This document shows positions 33,923 to 41,933 of a DNA stretch of 64,000 bases, piece by piece. The translations under genes and the position numbers were made by a program. The DNA comes from Aestuariivita sp. (GTDB taxonomy: Bacteria > Pseudomonadota > Alphaproteobacteria > Rhodobacterales > Rhodobacteraceae), in the NCBI RefSeq assembly GCF_021404545.1, contig NZ_JAAWWD010000041.1, positions 30,378 to 94,377 of the forward strand, in the 5' to 3' direction. Position 1 is the first letter of the stretch, and the number at the start of each line of letters is the position of its first letter. The notes under the pieces were generated by a model. The model was given only the letters and a program-made list of their open reading frames with translations. It was not told the origin of the DNA and made no database searches.

Positions 33923-34030
33923 GACGCAAAAAATGAAAAGAAAATGACGCATTTTCTGGGCGCCTTGAACAGATGTCAGGCCCCAGATTTTGCGTCAAAA
34001 TCTGAGCATTTTCTGTGTCAGAAAATGCTC
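33915..34030. repeat. Array of four related hairpins between convergent genes
   Basis: Four perfect inverted repeats stand in a row: arms CATTTTTTG/CAAAAAATG, loop ACG (33915-33935); GAAAATG/CATTTTC, loop ACG (33940-33956); CAGATTTTG/CAAAATCTG, loop CGT (33984-34004); GAGCATTTTCTG/CAGAAAATGCTC, loop TGT (34004-34030). The arms share A/T-tract cores. The first overlaps the terminator above; the last reaches the stop of the aminotransferase gene on the other strand. They probably act as two-way terminators. Confidence 0.85.
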
Positions 34031-35426
34031 AACTGGCGGCCATCCAAAGACCCTCATCCTTCACCAGGTCATAAGCCTCATCCAGGGCGATCCGCGCACG
34101 CCCGATCAGGGTGTCGATCTCATCCGGTGTGATCACCAAAGGCGGTGATATGATCATGCGATCTCCCACATGGCGCATTACCAGATTATTGGCAAAGCAC
34201 CGCTCCCGCACGGCATAACCAACCGTTCCCGGTTCGGAGGCGAATTTCGCGCGACTCTCCTTGTCTGGTGTGAGGGCAATGGACCCCATCATGCCGACGA
34301 TCTTTGCCTCACCGACCATCGGATGGTCCAGCAGACCTTCCCATTTCTCCTTGAGATAAGGGGCCGCAATGCTCTGCACGTGGCCCACCACACCCTCTTC
34401 CTCCAGTATGCGCAGGTTTTCGAGTGCCACCGCGCAGGCCACGGGATGCCCTGAATAGGTATACCCGTGGTTGAACTCCCCCTGCCCGATCACATGCGCC
34501 ACCTCATCCGATACGATCGAGCCCCCGATAGGCTGATAGCCCGAGCTGAGGCCCTTGGCTATGGTCATGATGTCCGGCCGGATGTTCAGCGTTTGGGACC
34601 CGAACCAGTTCCCGGTCCGCCCAAAGCCACAGATCACCTCATCGGCGATCAACAGGATCTCGTACCTGTCGCAGATCCGCTGGATCTCGGGCCAATAGGT
34701 CTCGGGCGGCACGATCACGCCCCCCGCCCCCTGTACCGGCTCGGCGATAAAGGCCGCCACGCGATCCTCCCCAAGTGCCTCGATCGCCTCTTCGAGCTCG
34801 CGCGCCCGCGCCAAGCCAAAGTCCTCGGGCGTCATGTCACCGCCTTCGGCCCACCAATTGGGCTGATTGATGTGGTGAATATCCGGGATCGGCATGCCGC
34901 CCTGTGCGTGCATCGCAGTCATTCCCCCCAGCGATCCGCTGCCCACGGACGAGCCGTGATAGGCGTTCTTGCGGCTGATGATCACCGATTTTTCCGGCTT
35001 TCCCTTCATCGCCCAATAGGTACGGACCATGCGGATGTTGGTATCGTTCGCCTCCGATCCGGAGCCTGCAAAAAAGACGTGATTGAGATCGCCCGGTGCC
35101 AGTTCGGCCAGCTTTTGGGCTAGCGCAATCGCGGGCACATGGGTCGTCTGAAAGAACGTGTTGTAATAGGGCAGCTCGCGCATCTGGCGCGCCGCGACAT
35201 CGGCCAACTCGCCCCGGCCGTAGCCGATATTGACGCACCACAGCCCCGCCATGGCGTCAATGAGCCGGTTGCCGTCGCTATCGGTCAGCCACACACCATC
35301 CGCGCGGGTGATGACACGCGGGCCTTTGGCGGCCAGCTCTGCCCCGGCGGTGAAAGGATGCATATGGTGCGCCGAATCGAGCGCCTGAAGCTCAGCGGTG
35401 GGCATGTGGTTGGTGATCTGGGACAT
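34029..35426 (-). CDS. spuC: Class III aminotransferase, probable putrescine--pyruvate aminotransferase
   Basis: A 465-residue PLP enzyme. The PLP lysine lies in IMTIAKGLSSGYQPIGG, the cofactor Asp in LIADEVICGFGRTG, and GSGSEANDTNIRM binds the phosphate. It resembles SpuC-like omega-aminotransferases that turn putrescine into 4-aminobutanal with pyruvate. ATG 35426 is preceded by AGGAG within GGAGGCTCCTGCG. It shares a short intergenic region with the GntR gene and lies beside putrescine transport genes, which supports the polyamine role. Other omega-amino acids are possible substrates. Confidence 0.85.
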   Translation of the reverse strand: MSQITNHMPTAELQALDSAHHMHPFTAGAELAAKGPRVITRADGVWLTDSDGNRLIDAMAGLWCVNIGYGRGELADVAARQMRELPYYNTFFQTTHVPAIALAQKLAELAPGDLNHVFFAGSGSEANDTNIRMVRTYWAMKGKPEKSVIISRKNAYHGSSVGSGSLGGMTAMHAQGGMPIPDIHHINQPNWWAEGGDMTPEDFGLARARELEEAIEALGEDRVAAFIAEPVQGAGGVIVPPETYWPEIQRICDRYEILLIADEVICGFGRTGNWFGSQTLNIRPDIMTIAKGLSSGYQPIGGSIVSDEVAHVIGQGEFNHGYTYSGHPVACAVALENLRILEEEGVVGHVQSIAAPYLKEKWEGLLDHPMVGEAKIVGMMGSIALTPDKESRAKFASEPGTVGYAVRERCFANNLVMRHVGDRMIISPPLVITPDEIDTLIGRARIALDEAYDLVKDEGLWMAAS

Positions 35427-35463
35427 CGCAGGAGCCTCCGACTTAAGATAGGCCCTCAGAATA

Positions 35464-35473
35464 TGATCAAATT
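35464..35473. promoter_or_regulatory. Candidate GntR-family operator before the aminotransferase gene
   Basis: TGATCAAATT, also found exactly at 36275-36284 before potF. The core TGATCA is palindromic. It lies about 40 bases upstream of the aminotransferase start, between it and the GntR stop. Confidence 0.45.
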
Positions 35474-35481
35474 CTGACGAG

Positions 35482-36177
35482 TCAATCGAATCGATTGCCC
35501 CGCGCGGTCTCTTCCAGCACCTGAACCATTTGTCCGGTCCCCTGCTCCACATCCGCCTCCATCGCGCGGGCGGCTGCCGCGGCGTCGCCCGTTTTTAGTG
35601 CAGCCAACAGCTCCTTGTGACGGTCTGGTAGATTTTCGGTGCCGAACCGACCGCAGACAACCCGCAGAGATGGCCCGAAACGCAGCCAAAGGCGATCCGC
35701 CACGCTCTGCAGGATGGGCGCGCGCGCCTCATCGTAGAGGCGCATGTGAAACCGGTAATTGGCGGTCAGATACCCGTGCACATCCCCTTGCCGAATGGCC
35801 CCGTCCAGAGCCGCATCAATCGCAGAGAGATCACCGATTGCCGCATGTCCAATCTGGACGGCGGCCAGCGTAGCCAATTGCGATTCAATCGTTTTTCGCA
35901 GAAATGCGATCTCTTCGAGATCGGAGGCGGTCAAGGTTGGAACGCTGACCCGGCGATTGCCCTGAAACCTCAATGCGCCATCCGAGATCAGGCGTCGGAT
36001 CGCCTCGCGCACCGGGGTCATGCCTGCCTCCAGGGACTGCACCAGCCCTTGGATGGTCACCGCTTCGCCCGGAGCGAGTTCGCCAAACAAGATCTGTTCA
36101 CGCAATCGCCGGTAGACGACCTCATGTGCGGGCAGGTTCGAGGGGATTTCGGAGGCTTCGTTCGCCTCCTTGTTCAT
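35482..36177 (-). CDS. GntR-family (FCD domain) transcriptional regulator
   Basis: A 231-residue protein. The N-terminal winged helix (about 15-80) includes VVYRRLREQILFGELAPGEAV and GMTPVREAIRRLISDGAL. The C-terminal all-helical FCD domain carries the metal/effector residues (R...H, ANYRFHMRLYDEA). The start at 36177 has TGAGGTGA upstream; a longer frame to 36270 has no ribosome binding site and would cover the operator. It is flanked by the aminotransferase and pot genes and presumably controls both in response to a polyamine or its product. Confidence 0.88.
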   Translation of the reverse strand: MNKEANEASEIPSNLPAHEVVYRRLREQILFGELAPGEAVTIQGLVQSLEAGMTPVREAIRRLISDGALRFQGNRRVSVPTLTASDLEEIAFLRKTIESQLATLAAVQIGHAAIGDLSAIDAALDGAIRQGDVHGYLTANYRFHMRLYDEARAPILQSVADRLWLRFGPSLRVVCGRFGTENLPDRHKELLAALKTGDAAAAARAMEADVEQGTGQMVQVLEETARGNRFD

Positions 36178-36274
36178 CACATTCACCTCAGGGCCCTTTC
36201 GCATCGCTGTTGCCGTCTTGCGCGCATTATCCGCGCGTGAAATCATAAAAGACATTGCCCGAAGAGGCAAAACT

Positions 36275-36284
36275 TGATCAAATT
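36275..36284. promoter_or_regulatory. Candidate GntR-family operator before potF
   Basis: TGATCAAATT, an exact copy of the site at 35464-35473, preceded here by CT to give the palindrome TTGATCAA. It is 49 bases before the potF start and about 100 bases from the gntR start. Confidence 0.45.
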
Positions 36285-36332
36285 GGCGTAACCCGTGCGC
36301 CCAAGCCCGGGCACACCAAAGGGGAGTTTATC

Positions 36333-37418
36333 ATGAATACCAAACTGCTGTCGCTGACTGCCGTTTTCGCCATGACCACGGCCGCGGTATCTGCTGATGA
36401 GGTTCGTGTCTACAACTGGTCCGACTATATCGATGAGGAGTTGTTGACCAAGTTCGAGGAGGAGACCGGGCTCGAGCTGGTCTATGACGTGTTCGATTCC
36501 AACGAGGTCCTGGAGACCAAGATGTTGGCCGGCGGATCGGGCTATGATGTGGTGGTGCCCTCCGGCACGTTCCTGCAACGCCAGGTCCAGGCGGGCGCTT
36601 TCCAGAAACTGGACAAGGCACAACTGCCGAACCTGGAAAACATGTGGGAGGTCGTCGAAGCGCGGACCGATCAATACGATCCCGGAAACGAGTACTCGAT
36701 CAACTACATGTGGGGAACAACGGGCATCGGCGTGAATGTCGGCAAGGTCCAGGAGGTTCTGGGTGAGGATGCGCCCATCGGCTCGCTGGCCTTGATCTTC
36801 GATCCGGCCAATATGGAGAAGCTGGCGTCCTGCGGTGTGCATTTCCTGGATGCCCCGACCGAGATGATCCCGGCGGCGCTGAAATATATCGGCGAAGACC
36901 CTGACAGCCATGACCCTGATGTCATCGCCAAGACCGAACCGGTCCTGATGGGCGTGCGGCCCTATGTGCAGAAGTTCCACAGCTCGGAATATATCAATGC
37001 GCTGGCCAATGGCGAGATCTGCGTGGCCTTCGGCTGGTCCGGGGACATCCTGCAAGCGCGCGACCGCGCGGCCGAGGCCGATAACGGAGTCGAAATCGCC
37101 TATAACGCCCCGACCGAAGGCGCGCTGATGTGGTTCGACCAGATGGCGATTCCAGTGGACGCCCCCAATCCCGAAGGCGCACATGCCTTTTTGAACTTCA
37201 TCATGGATCCGCAGAACATCGCGGCGGCATCGAACTATGTCTACTATGCCAATGGCAATGCGGCGTCCAAAGAGTTCCTGGTCGGGGATGTGATCAACGA
37301 CACCGCGATCTATCCCGATGAGGCGACGCTGGAGAACCTGTTCACCACCACGCCCTATCCGGCGCGGGTGCAGCGAACCGTGACGCGGCTGTGGACCAAA
37401 ATCAAATCGGGCACCTAG
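36333..37418 (+). CDS. potF: Putrescine ABC transporter substrate-binding protein
   Basis: A 361-residue periplasmic protein with a signal peptide (to TAAVSA) and the PotD/PotF family opening EVRVYNWSDYIDEELLTKFEEE. Further blocks are SGYDVVVPSGTFLQRQ, YMWGTTGIGVNV and PTEGALMWFDQMAIPVDAPN. GGGGAG precedes the start. It is followed by a strong hairpin and then the ATPase and permease genes, so it is expected to be made in excess over the membrane parts. Confidence 0.92.
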   Translation: MNTKLLSLTAVFAMTTAAVSADEVRVYNWSDYIDEELLTKFEEETGLELVYDVFDSNEVLETKMLAGGSGYDVVVPSGTFLQRQVQAGAFQKLDKAQLPNLENMWEVVEARTDQYDPGNEYSINYMWGTTGIGVNVGKVQEVLGEDAPIGSLALIFDPANMEKLASCGVHFLDAPTEMIPAALKYIGEDPDSHDPDVIAKTEPVLMGVRPYVQKFHSSEYINALANGEICVAFGWSGDILQARDRAAEADNGVEIAYNAPTEGALMWFDQMAIPVDAPNPEGAHAFLNFIMDPQNIAAASNYVYYANGNAASKEFLVGDVINDTAIYPDEATLENLFTTTPYPARVQRTVTRLWTKIKSGT

Positions 37419-37433
37419 AAGCCTGAGCGCGAG

Positions 37434-37463
37434 CGCCCGGAGCCTGACGCTCCGGGCGTTTTT
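37434..37463 (+). terminator. Intrinsic terminator/attenuator between potF and potG
   Basis: A perfect 10-base stem (CGCCCGGAGC, loop CTGAC, GCTCCGGGCG) followed by TTTTT. It lies 15 bases after the potF stop and 18 bases before the ATPase start. Partial read-through would set a high ratio of binding protein to transporter. Confidence 0.88.
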
Positions 37464-37480
37464 AGTTAAAGGGACAGATC

Positions 37481-38632
37481 ATGGCAGACGCGGCGCGGGG
37501 CAAACCGATGCCTCACCAGGGGATTTTCGAGCCGTGGACCGATCCGGTCGCGAAACCGCTGATCCAGTTTCAGAACGTCACCAAACGGTTCGGCGACTTT
37601 ACCGCGATCGACGATTTGTCCATCGACATCTTTGAAAAAGAATTCTTTGCCCTTCTTGGCCCTTCTGGTTGTGGCAAGACCACGCTGATGCGCATGCTCG
37701 CCGGGTTTGAGGCGCCGACCACCGGAACCATCCTGCTGGCAGGCGACGATATTTCGCCGATCCCGCCGAACAAACGGGCGGTGAACATGATGTTCCAATC
37801 CTACGCGCTGTTTCCCCACCTAAGCGTCTATGACAACATTGCCTTCGGGCTGAAACGCGAGGGGATGCCCAAACTCGATATCCACGCGCGGGTCGAAGAA
37901 ATGCTGCGCCTCACGCGGCTTGAGCGTTTCGCCCGGCGTAAACCGCACCAGATTTCGGGCGGGCAACGGCAACGCGTGGCACTCGCGCGGTCGCTGGCCA
38001 AGGCGCCAAAGCTGCTGTTACTGGATGAGCCACTGGGCGCACTGGACAAGAAACTGCGCCAGGATACGCAGTTCGAGCTGATGGACATCCAGGAAAAGAC
38101 CGGCACCACCTTTGTCATCGTCACCCACGATCAGGAAGAGGCGATGACGGTCGCCTCGCGGGTCGCGGTGATGGATGAGGGCAAGCTGATCCAGGTCTCG
38201 ACCCCGGATGTGCTTTATGAAGATCCCCGCTCGGTCTATGTGGCCGATTTCATAGGCGATGTGAACCTGATCGAGGGCAAGGCCAAACCATCCGGCGACG
38301 GCATCGACCTTCACTGGGCCGAAGGACAGCCGGTCCTGCACTGTAAAACGGCCAAACCCTTTGGCGAGGGTCAGACCTGTCATCTGGCAATCCGGCCCGA
38401 AAAGATCGCCATTCATTCCCAGGAGCCCGAGGCGCGCAACAAGCTCTGCGGCAAGATCCTCGACATCGCCTATCTTGGCAACATTTCGACCTATCATGTG
38501 GAACTGCCCTCGGGCCATGTGATAAAGGCCCAAAGCGCCAATACCCGCCGCATCGCGCGCCGCACATTCACCTGGGACGACACCGTGTGGCTCAGTTGGA
38601 CCGACACCGCCGGTGTCGCGCTGGAACGCTAG
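37481..38632 (+). CDS. potG: Spermidine/putrescine ABC transporter ATP-binding protein
   Basis: A 383-residue ATPase. Walker A is GPSGCGKTT, signature ISGGQRQRV, Walker B LLLLDEPLGALD, switch VTHDQEEAM. The C-terminal TOBE/OB region (about 290-380) is typical of PotA/PotG. It follows the attenuator and abuts the first permease, whose GTG start follows its stop directly. Confidence 0.93.
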   Translation: MADAARGKPMPHQGIFEPWTDPVAKPLIQFQNVTKRFGDFTAIDDLSIDIFEKEFFALLGPSGCGKTTLMRMLAGFEAPTTGTILLAGDDISPIPPNKRAVNMMFQSYALFPHLSVYDNIAFGLKREGMPKLDIHARVEEMLRLTRLERFARRKPHQISGGQRQRVALARSLAKAPKLLLLDEPLGALDKKLRQDTQFELMDIQEKTGTTFVIVTHDQEEAMTVASRVAVMDEGKLIQVSTPDVLYEDPRSVYVADFIGDVNLIEGKAKPSGDGIDLHWAEGQPVLHCKTAKPFGEGQTCHLAIRPEKIAIHSQEPEARNKLCGKILDIAYLGNISTYHVELPSGHVIKAQSANTRRIARRTFTWDDTVWLSWTDTAGVALER

Positions 38633-39526
38633 GTGGCGCGCCGCTTTCTGATCCTGGTGCCCTATCTGTGGCTCTTGGCACTGTTCCTGGTGCCGTTCCT
38701 GATCGTCCTGAAAATCTCGCTCAGCGATCCGGAAATCTCTATCCCGCCCTATACACCGACGCTGGATTGGCGCGAGGGTTGGGCCGGGTTCACCGATTTC
38801 CTCAGCCAGCTCGATTTTGAGAACTTCATCTTTCTGACCGAAGACGATCTGTATTGGAAAGCCTATCTGAGCAGCCTTCAGATCGCTGGGATCTCGACGG
38901 TCCTGACCTTGCTCGTCGGCTTTCCCATCGCGTACGGAATGGCCCGGGCAGCACCGGACTGGCGGCCCACACTTCTGATGCTGGTGATTCTGCCGTTCTG
39001 GACCAGCTTTCTGATCCGGGTCTATTCATGGATCGGCATTCTGGCGAACGAAGGCTATCTTAACCAGTTCCTGCTGGGCATCGGCGTGATCTCGGACCCG
39101 CTTACCATCCTCAACACCCAAACGGCGGTCTATATCGGCATCGTCTATACCTACCTGCCATTCATGGTTCTGCCGATCTATTCGGCGCTGGAAAAGATGG
39201 ACGATTCACTGCTCGAAGCGGGGGAGGATCTGGGCTGCTCGCGTCTGTCGGCCTTTTGGCTGATCACGGTGCCGCTGTCCAAGGCCGGCATCATCGCGGG
39301 GTGTTTTCTGGTCTTCATCCCAACACTGGGAGAGTTCGTGATCCCGTCGCTTTTGGGCGGCTCCGAGACGCTGATGATCGGCAAGGTGCTGTGGGAAGAG
39401 TTCTTTAACAACCGCGACTGGCCGGTTGCCAGCGCCGTGGCCGTGATCTTGCTGCTGATCCTGATCATCCCGATCATCCTGTTTCAGCGCAACGAGCAGA
39501 AACAGCGCGAGGCGGAGGGGCAATGA
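38633..39526 (+). CDS. potH: Spermidine/putrescine ABC transporter permease
   Basis: A 297-residue membrane protein with six hydrophobic segments and the EAA loop AGEDLGCSRLSAFWLITVPLS. It starts at GTG 38633, immediately after the potG stop codon, and overlaps potI by four bases. PotH-type features include FWTSFLIRVYSWIGIL and LGEFVIPSLLGGSETLMIG. Confidence 0.93.
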   Translation: MARRFLILVPYLWLLALFLVPFLIVLKISLSDPEISIPPYTPTLDWREGWAGFTDFLSQLDFENFIFLTEDDLYWKAYLSSLQIAGISTVLTLLVGFPIAYGMARAAPDWRPTLLMLVILPFWTSFLIRVYSWIGILANEGYLNQFLLGIGVISDPLTILNTQTAVYIGIVYTYLPFMVLPIYSALEKMDDSLLEAGEDLGCSRLSAFWLITVPLSKAGIIAGCFLVFIPTLGEFVIPSLLGGSETLMIGKVLWEEFFNNRDWPVASAVAVILLLILIIPIILFQRNEQKQREAEGQ

Positions 39527-40341
39527 GACGCTTTTCGTGGTTTAATGCCACCTCCCTGACGCTGGGCTTCGCCTTTCTCTATCTGCCGATGCTGATCCTG
39601 GTAATCTACAGCTTTAACGAAAGCCGGCTGGTCACTGTCTGGGCCGGGTTCTCAACCAAATGGTATGGCGAGCTCTTGGGAAACGAGCTGTTTCTCGATG
39701 CTGCCTGGGTGACGCTGAAAGTGGCTGTGATCTCTTCGACCATCGCGACGGTGCTTGGCACGATGGCGGCCTATGTTCTGGTCCGCTCCGGACGGTTTTC
39801 GGGCCGCACGCTCTTTTCGGGAATGATTTATGCCCCGCTTGTGATGCCCGAAGTGATCACCGGTCTGTCGCTGCTCTTGCTCTTTATCGGGATCGGGCTG
39901 GACCGGGGCGTGCTGACCATCGTTCTGGCGCACACAACGTTTTCAATGTGCTTTGTCAGCGTCGTCGTCTCATCCCGCCTGATCTCCTTTGACAGATCGC
40001 TGGAGGAGGCCGCGCTCGATCTCGGCTGCACCCCGTGGGAGGCGTTTCGGCTGGTGACCCTGCCGATCATCGCCCCTGCGGTGATTTCAGGCTGGCTCTT
40101 GGCGTTTACGCTCTCGCTCGACGATCTGGTGATCGCGTCCTTTACCGCAGGGCCTTCGGCAACCACGCTGCCGATGCGCATCTGGTCGAGCGTGCGTTTG
40201 GGTGTCAGCCCCGAGATCAACGCGCTCTCCACCCTGTTGATCGGGATTGTGACGCTGGGGGTGATTTCCGCGTCGCTGGTGTCGAAACGCAATCTGATGC
40301 GGCAGCAACAGGATGAACAGACCGCGGCGCGCACCGCATGA
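39523..40341 (+). CDS. potI: Spermidine/putrescine ABC transporter permease
   Basis: A 272-residue second permease. The family opening is FLYLPMLILVIYSFNESRLVTVWAGF, shortened here; the EAA loop is AALDLGCTPWEAFRLVTLP, and SLDDLVIASFTAGPSATTLP is typical. It overlaps potH at its start and the oxidase gene at its end, each by four bases, so the whole block is translationally coupled. Confidence 0.93.
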   Translation: MRRFSWFNATSLTLGFAFLYLPMLILVIYSFNESRLVTVWAGFSTKWYGELLGNELFLDAAWVTLKVAVISSTIATVLGTMAAYVLVRSGRFSGRTLFSGMIYAPLVMPEVITGLSLLLLFIGIGLDRGVLTIVLAHTTFSMCFVSVVVSSRLISFDRSLEEAALDLGCTPWEAFRLVTLPIIAPAVISGWLLAFTLSLDDLVIASFTAGPSATTLPMRIWSSVRLGVSPEINALSTLLIGIVTLGVISASLVSKRNLMRQQQDEQTAARTA

Positions 40342-41663
40342 GGCGGATCTATTCGGACTATGCCTATGGCCCCGGCCCCCGCACGAATTGCTTTTGGGAT
40401 GAAAGCGCGCTGGCCTTTGACTGGCCTGAGATGGACGGCGATGCCCGCGCAGATCTGTGCATTATCGGTGCGGGTTTCACCGGGGTGAATGCGGCGATCA
40501 GCGCGGCGCAGTCAGGCGCGGCGGTGATCGTACTTGAAGCCGAAACGCCCGGTTGGGGCGCGTCGGGGCGCAATGGCGGGTTCTGCTGTCTGGGCGGCGG
40601 CCTGCCGGAGCGAGCCAAGCTGACCCAGCGGTTTGGCGAGGCGAGCGCACGGGCGTATCACAATGCCGAACTGAGCGCTGTGTCCCATGTCGCGGATCTG
40701 CTGAGCACATACGGGATCGACGCGGATGTCCATTCCGATGGCGAAACCCAGCTTGCCCATAAACCCAGCCGAATGGGAGAGCTGGAGGCGTCGGCCCGGG
40801 ACTTCGAACGGACCTATGGCAAACCGGCCCGGATCCTGCGGGCCGCCGATCTGGCGGAGGCGGGCCTGGACGGACCATTCCATGGCGCGGTCAGCATCCC
40901 CACCGGCTTTGCCCTGAACCCGCGCAAGTACATCGACGGGATCTTGCAGGTCGCACGGGATCTGGGCGTTCGGATCATGGCCCGATCCCCCGCCACAGGG
41001 CTCAGCCGACAAAGCGGCGAATGGCATGTGGTAACGCCAAAGGGCACAGTGCGCGCCGATAAGGCCCTAATCGCGACAAACGGGTACTCCAGCGAAGATC
41101 TGCCCGACTGGATGGCCGCGCGGTATATGCCGACCCAATCCACAATCGTCGTCACCCGACCGCTAACGGGGGATGAAATACAGGCCCAAGGCTGGACGAG
41201 CCAGCAGATGAGCTATGATACCCGTCACCTGCTCCACTATTTTCGCCTGATGCCGGACAACCGCTTCCTGATTGGCATGCGCGGCGGTTTGACCGCCACC
41301 CCGGGTAGCGAGGCGCGGGCGCGGGCCAATGTGCGTAAGAACCTCGCCCAGATGTTCCCGGCCTGGGCAGAGGTCGAGATCACCCATCAATGGTCCGGCA
41401 TGGTCTGCCTGTCGCCAAAGTTTCTGCCCTTCGCCGGAGAGGTGCCGGAACATCCCGGCCTGTTGGCCGGGTTCGCCTATCACGGTAACGGTGTCGCAAT
41501 GGCCAGCTATATGGGACACCTTCTGGGGCGGCTTGCGGTTGGCGAGCGCGCGGAGATCATCCCCGACGCCATCCGCGCCGATCCCGGCCGGTTTCCCTTG
41601 GGGCGGGCCCGGCGTGCGGTGATGCCGCCTGCCTATGCCCGGTTCTGGCTTCAGGATCTCTGA
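40338..41663 (+). CDS. puuB: FAD-dependent amine oxidase, gamma-glutamylputrescine oxidase-like
   Basis: A 441-residue DAO-family flavoenzyme. The dinucleotide-binding motif is LCIIGAGFTGVNAA, followed by EAETPGWGASGRNGGF, the signature of PuuB/OrdL oxidases; the substrate side has WSGMVCLSPKFLPFAG and GFAYHGNGVAMASYMG. It would oxidise gamma-glutamylputrescine. No gamma-glutamylputrescine synthetase is in the window, and an aminotransferase route (spuC) lies alongside, so its true substrate may differ. It is the last gene of the pot operon. Confidence 0.82.
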   Translation: MRRIYSDYAYGPGPRTNCFWDESALAFDWPEMDGDARADLCIIGAGFTGVNAAISAAQSGAAVIVLEAETPGWGASGRNGGFCCLGGGLPERAKLTQRFGEASARAYHNAELSAVSHVADLLSTYGIDADVHSDGETQLAHKPSRMGELEASARDFERTYGKPARILRAADLAEAGLDGPFHGAVSIPTGFALNPRKYIDGILQVARDLGVRIMARSPATGLSRQSGEWHVVTPKGTVRADKALIATNGYSSEDLPDWMAARYMPTQSTIVVTRPLTGDEIQAQGWTSQQMSYDTRHLLHYFRLMPDNRFLIGMRGGLTATPGSEARARANVRKNLAQMFPAWAEVEITHQWSGMVCLSPKFLPFAGEVPEHPGLLAGFAYHGNGVAMASYMGHLLGRLAVGERAEIIPDAIRADPGRFPLGRARRAVMPPAYARFWLQDL

Positions 41664-41933
41664 GGATCTCGCAATACCCAAAGGCGCGAAGGACAATCCC
41701 GCGGTGATCAGGCCCTGACCAGAGCGGCCCACACCAGATGTACCCAGGTGTCGCTTTACCTGGGCGACGCCCTGTCTGGCCAATCCGGCAGGGCCCGCAA
41801 AGCGGGCTCACCGGTTGCAAGCGATTGCCAACTGGATCAAGGTAGGGCGACCTAGCAGCGATCAAGTGACCACGGGTCGATAGGGCAAGACGCGATTTTT
41901 GCGCCTTGGTTCATAAGATATTTGGAGCAAGCA
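41664..41933. other. Structured intergenic region before the FkbM-fusion gene
   Basis: 270 bases with no gene. Three strong stems lie close together: CCCAGGT/ACCTGGG (41743-41764), GCCCTG/CAGGGC (41769-41794) and GCCCGC-AAA-GCGGGC (41793-41807). The last two share bases and so exclude each other. No T-run follows. It could be a leader, the end of the pot transcript, or a small RNA. Confidence 0.45.
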
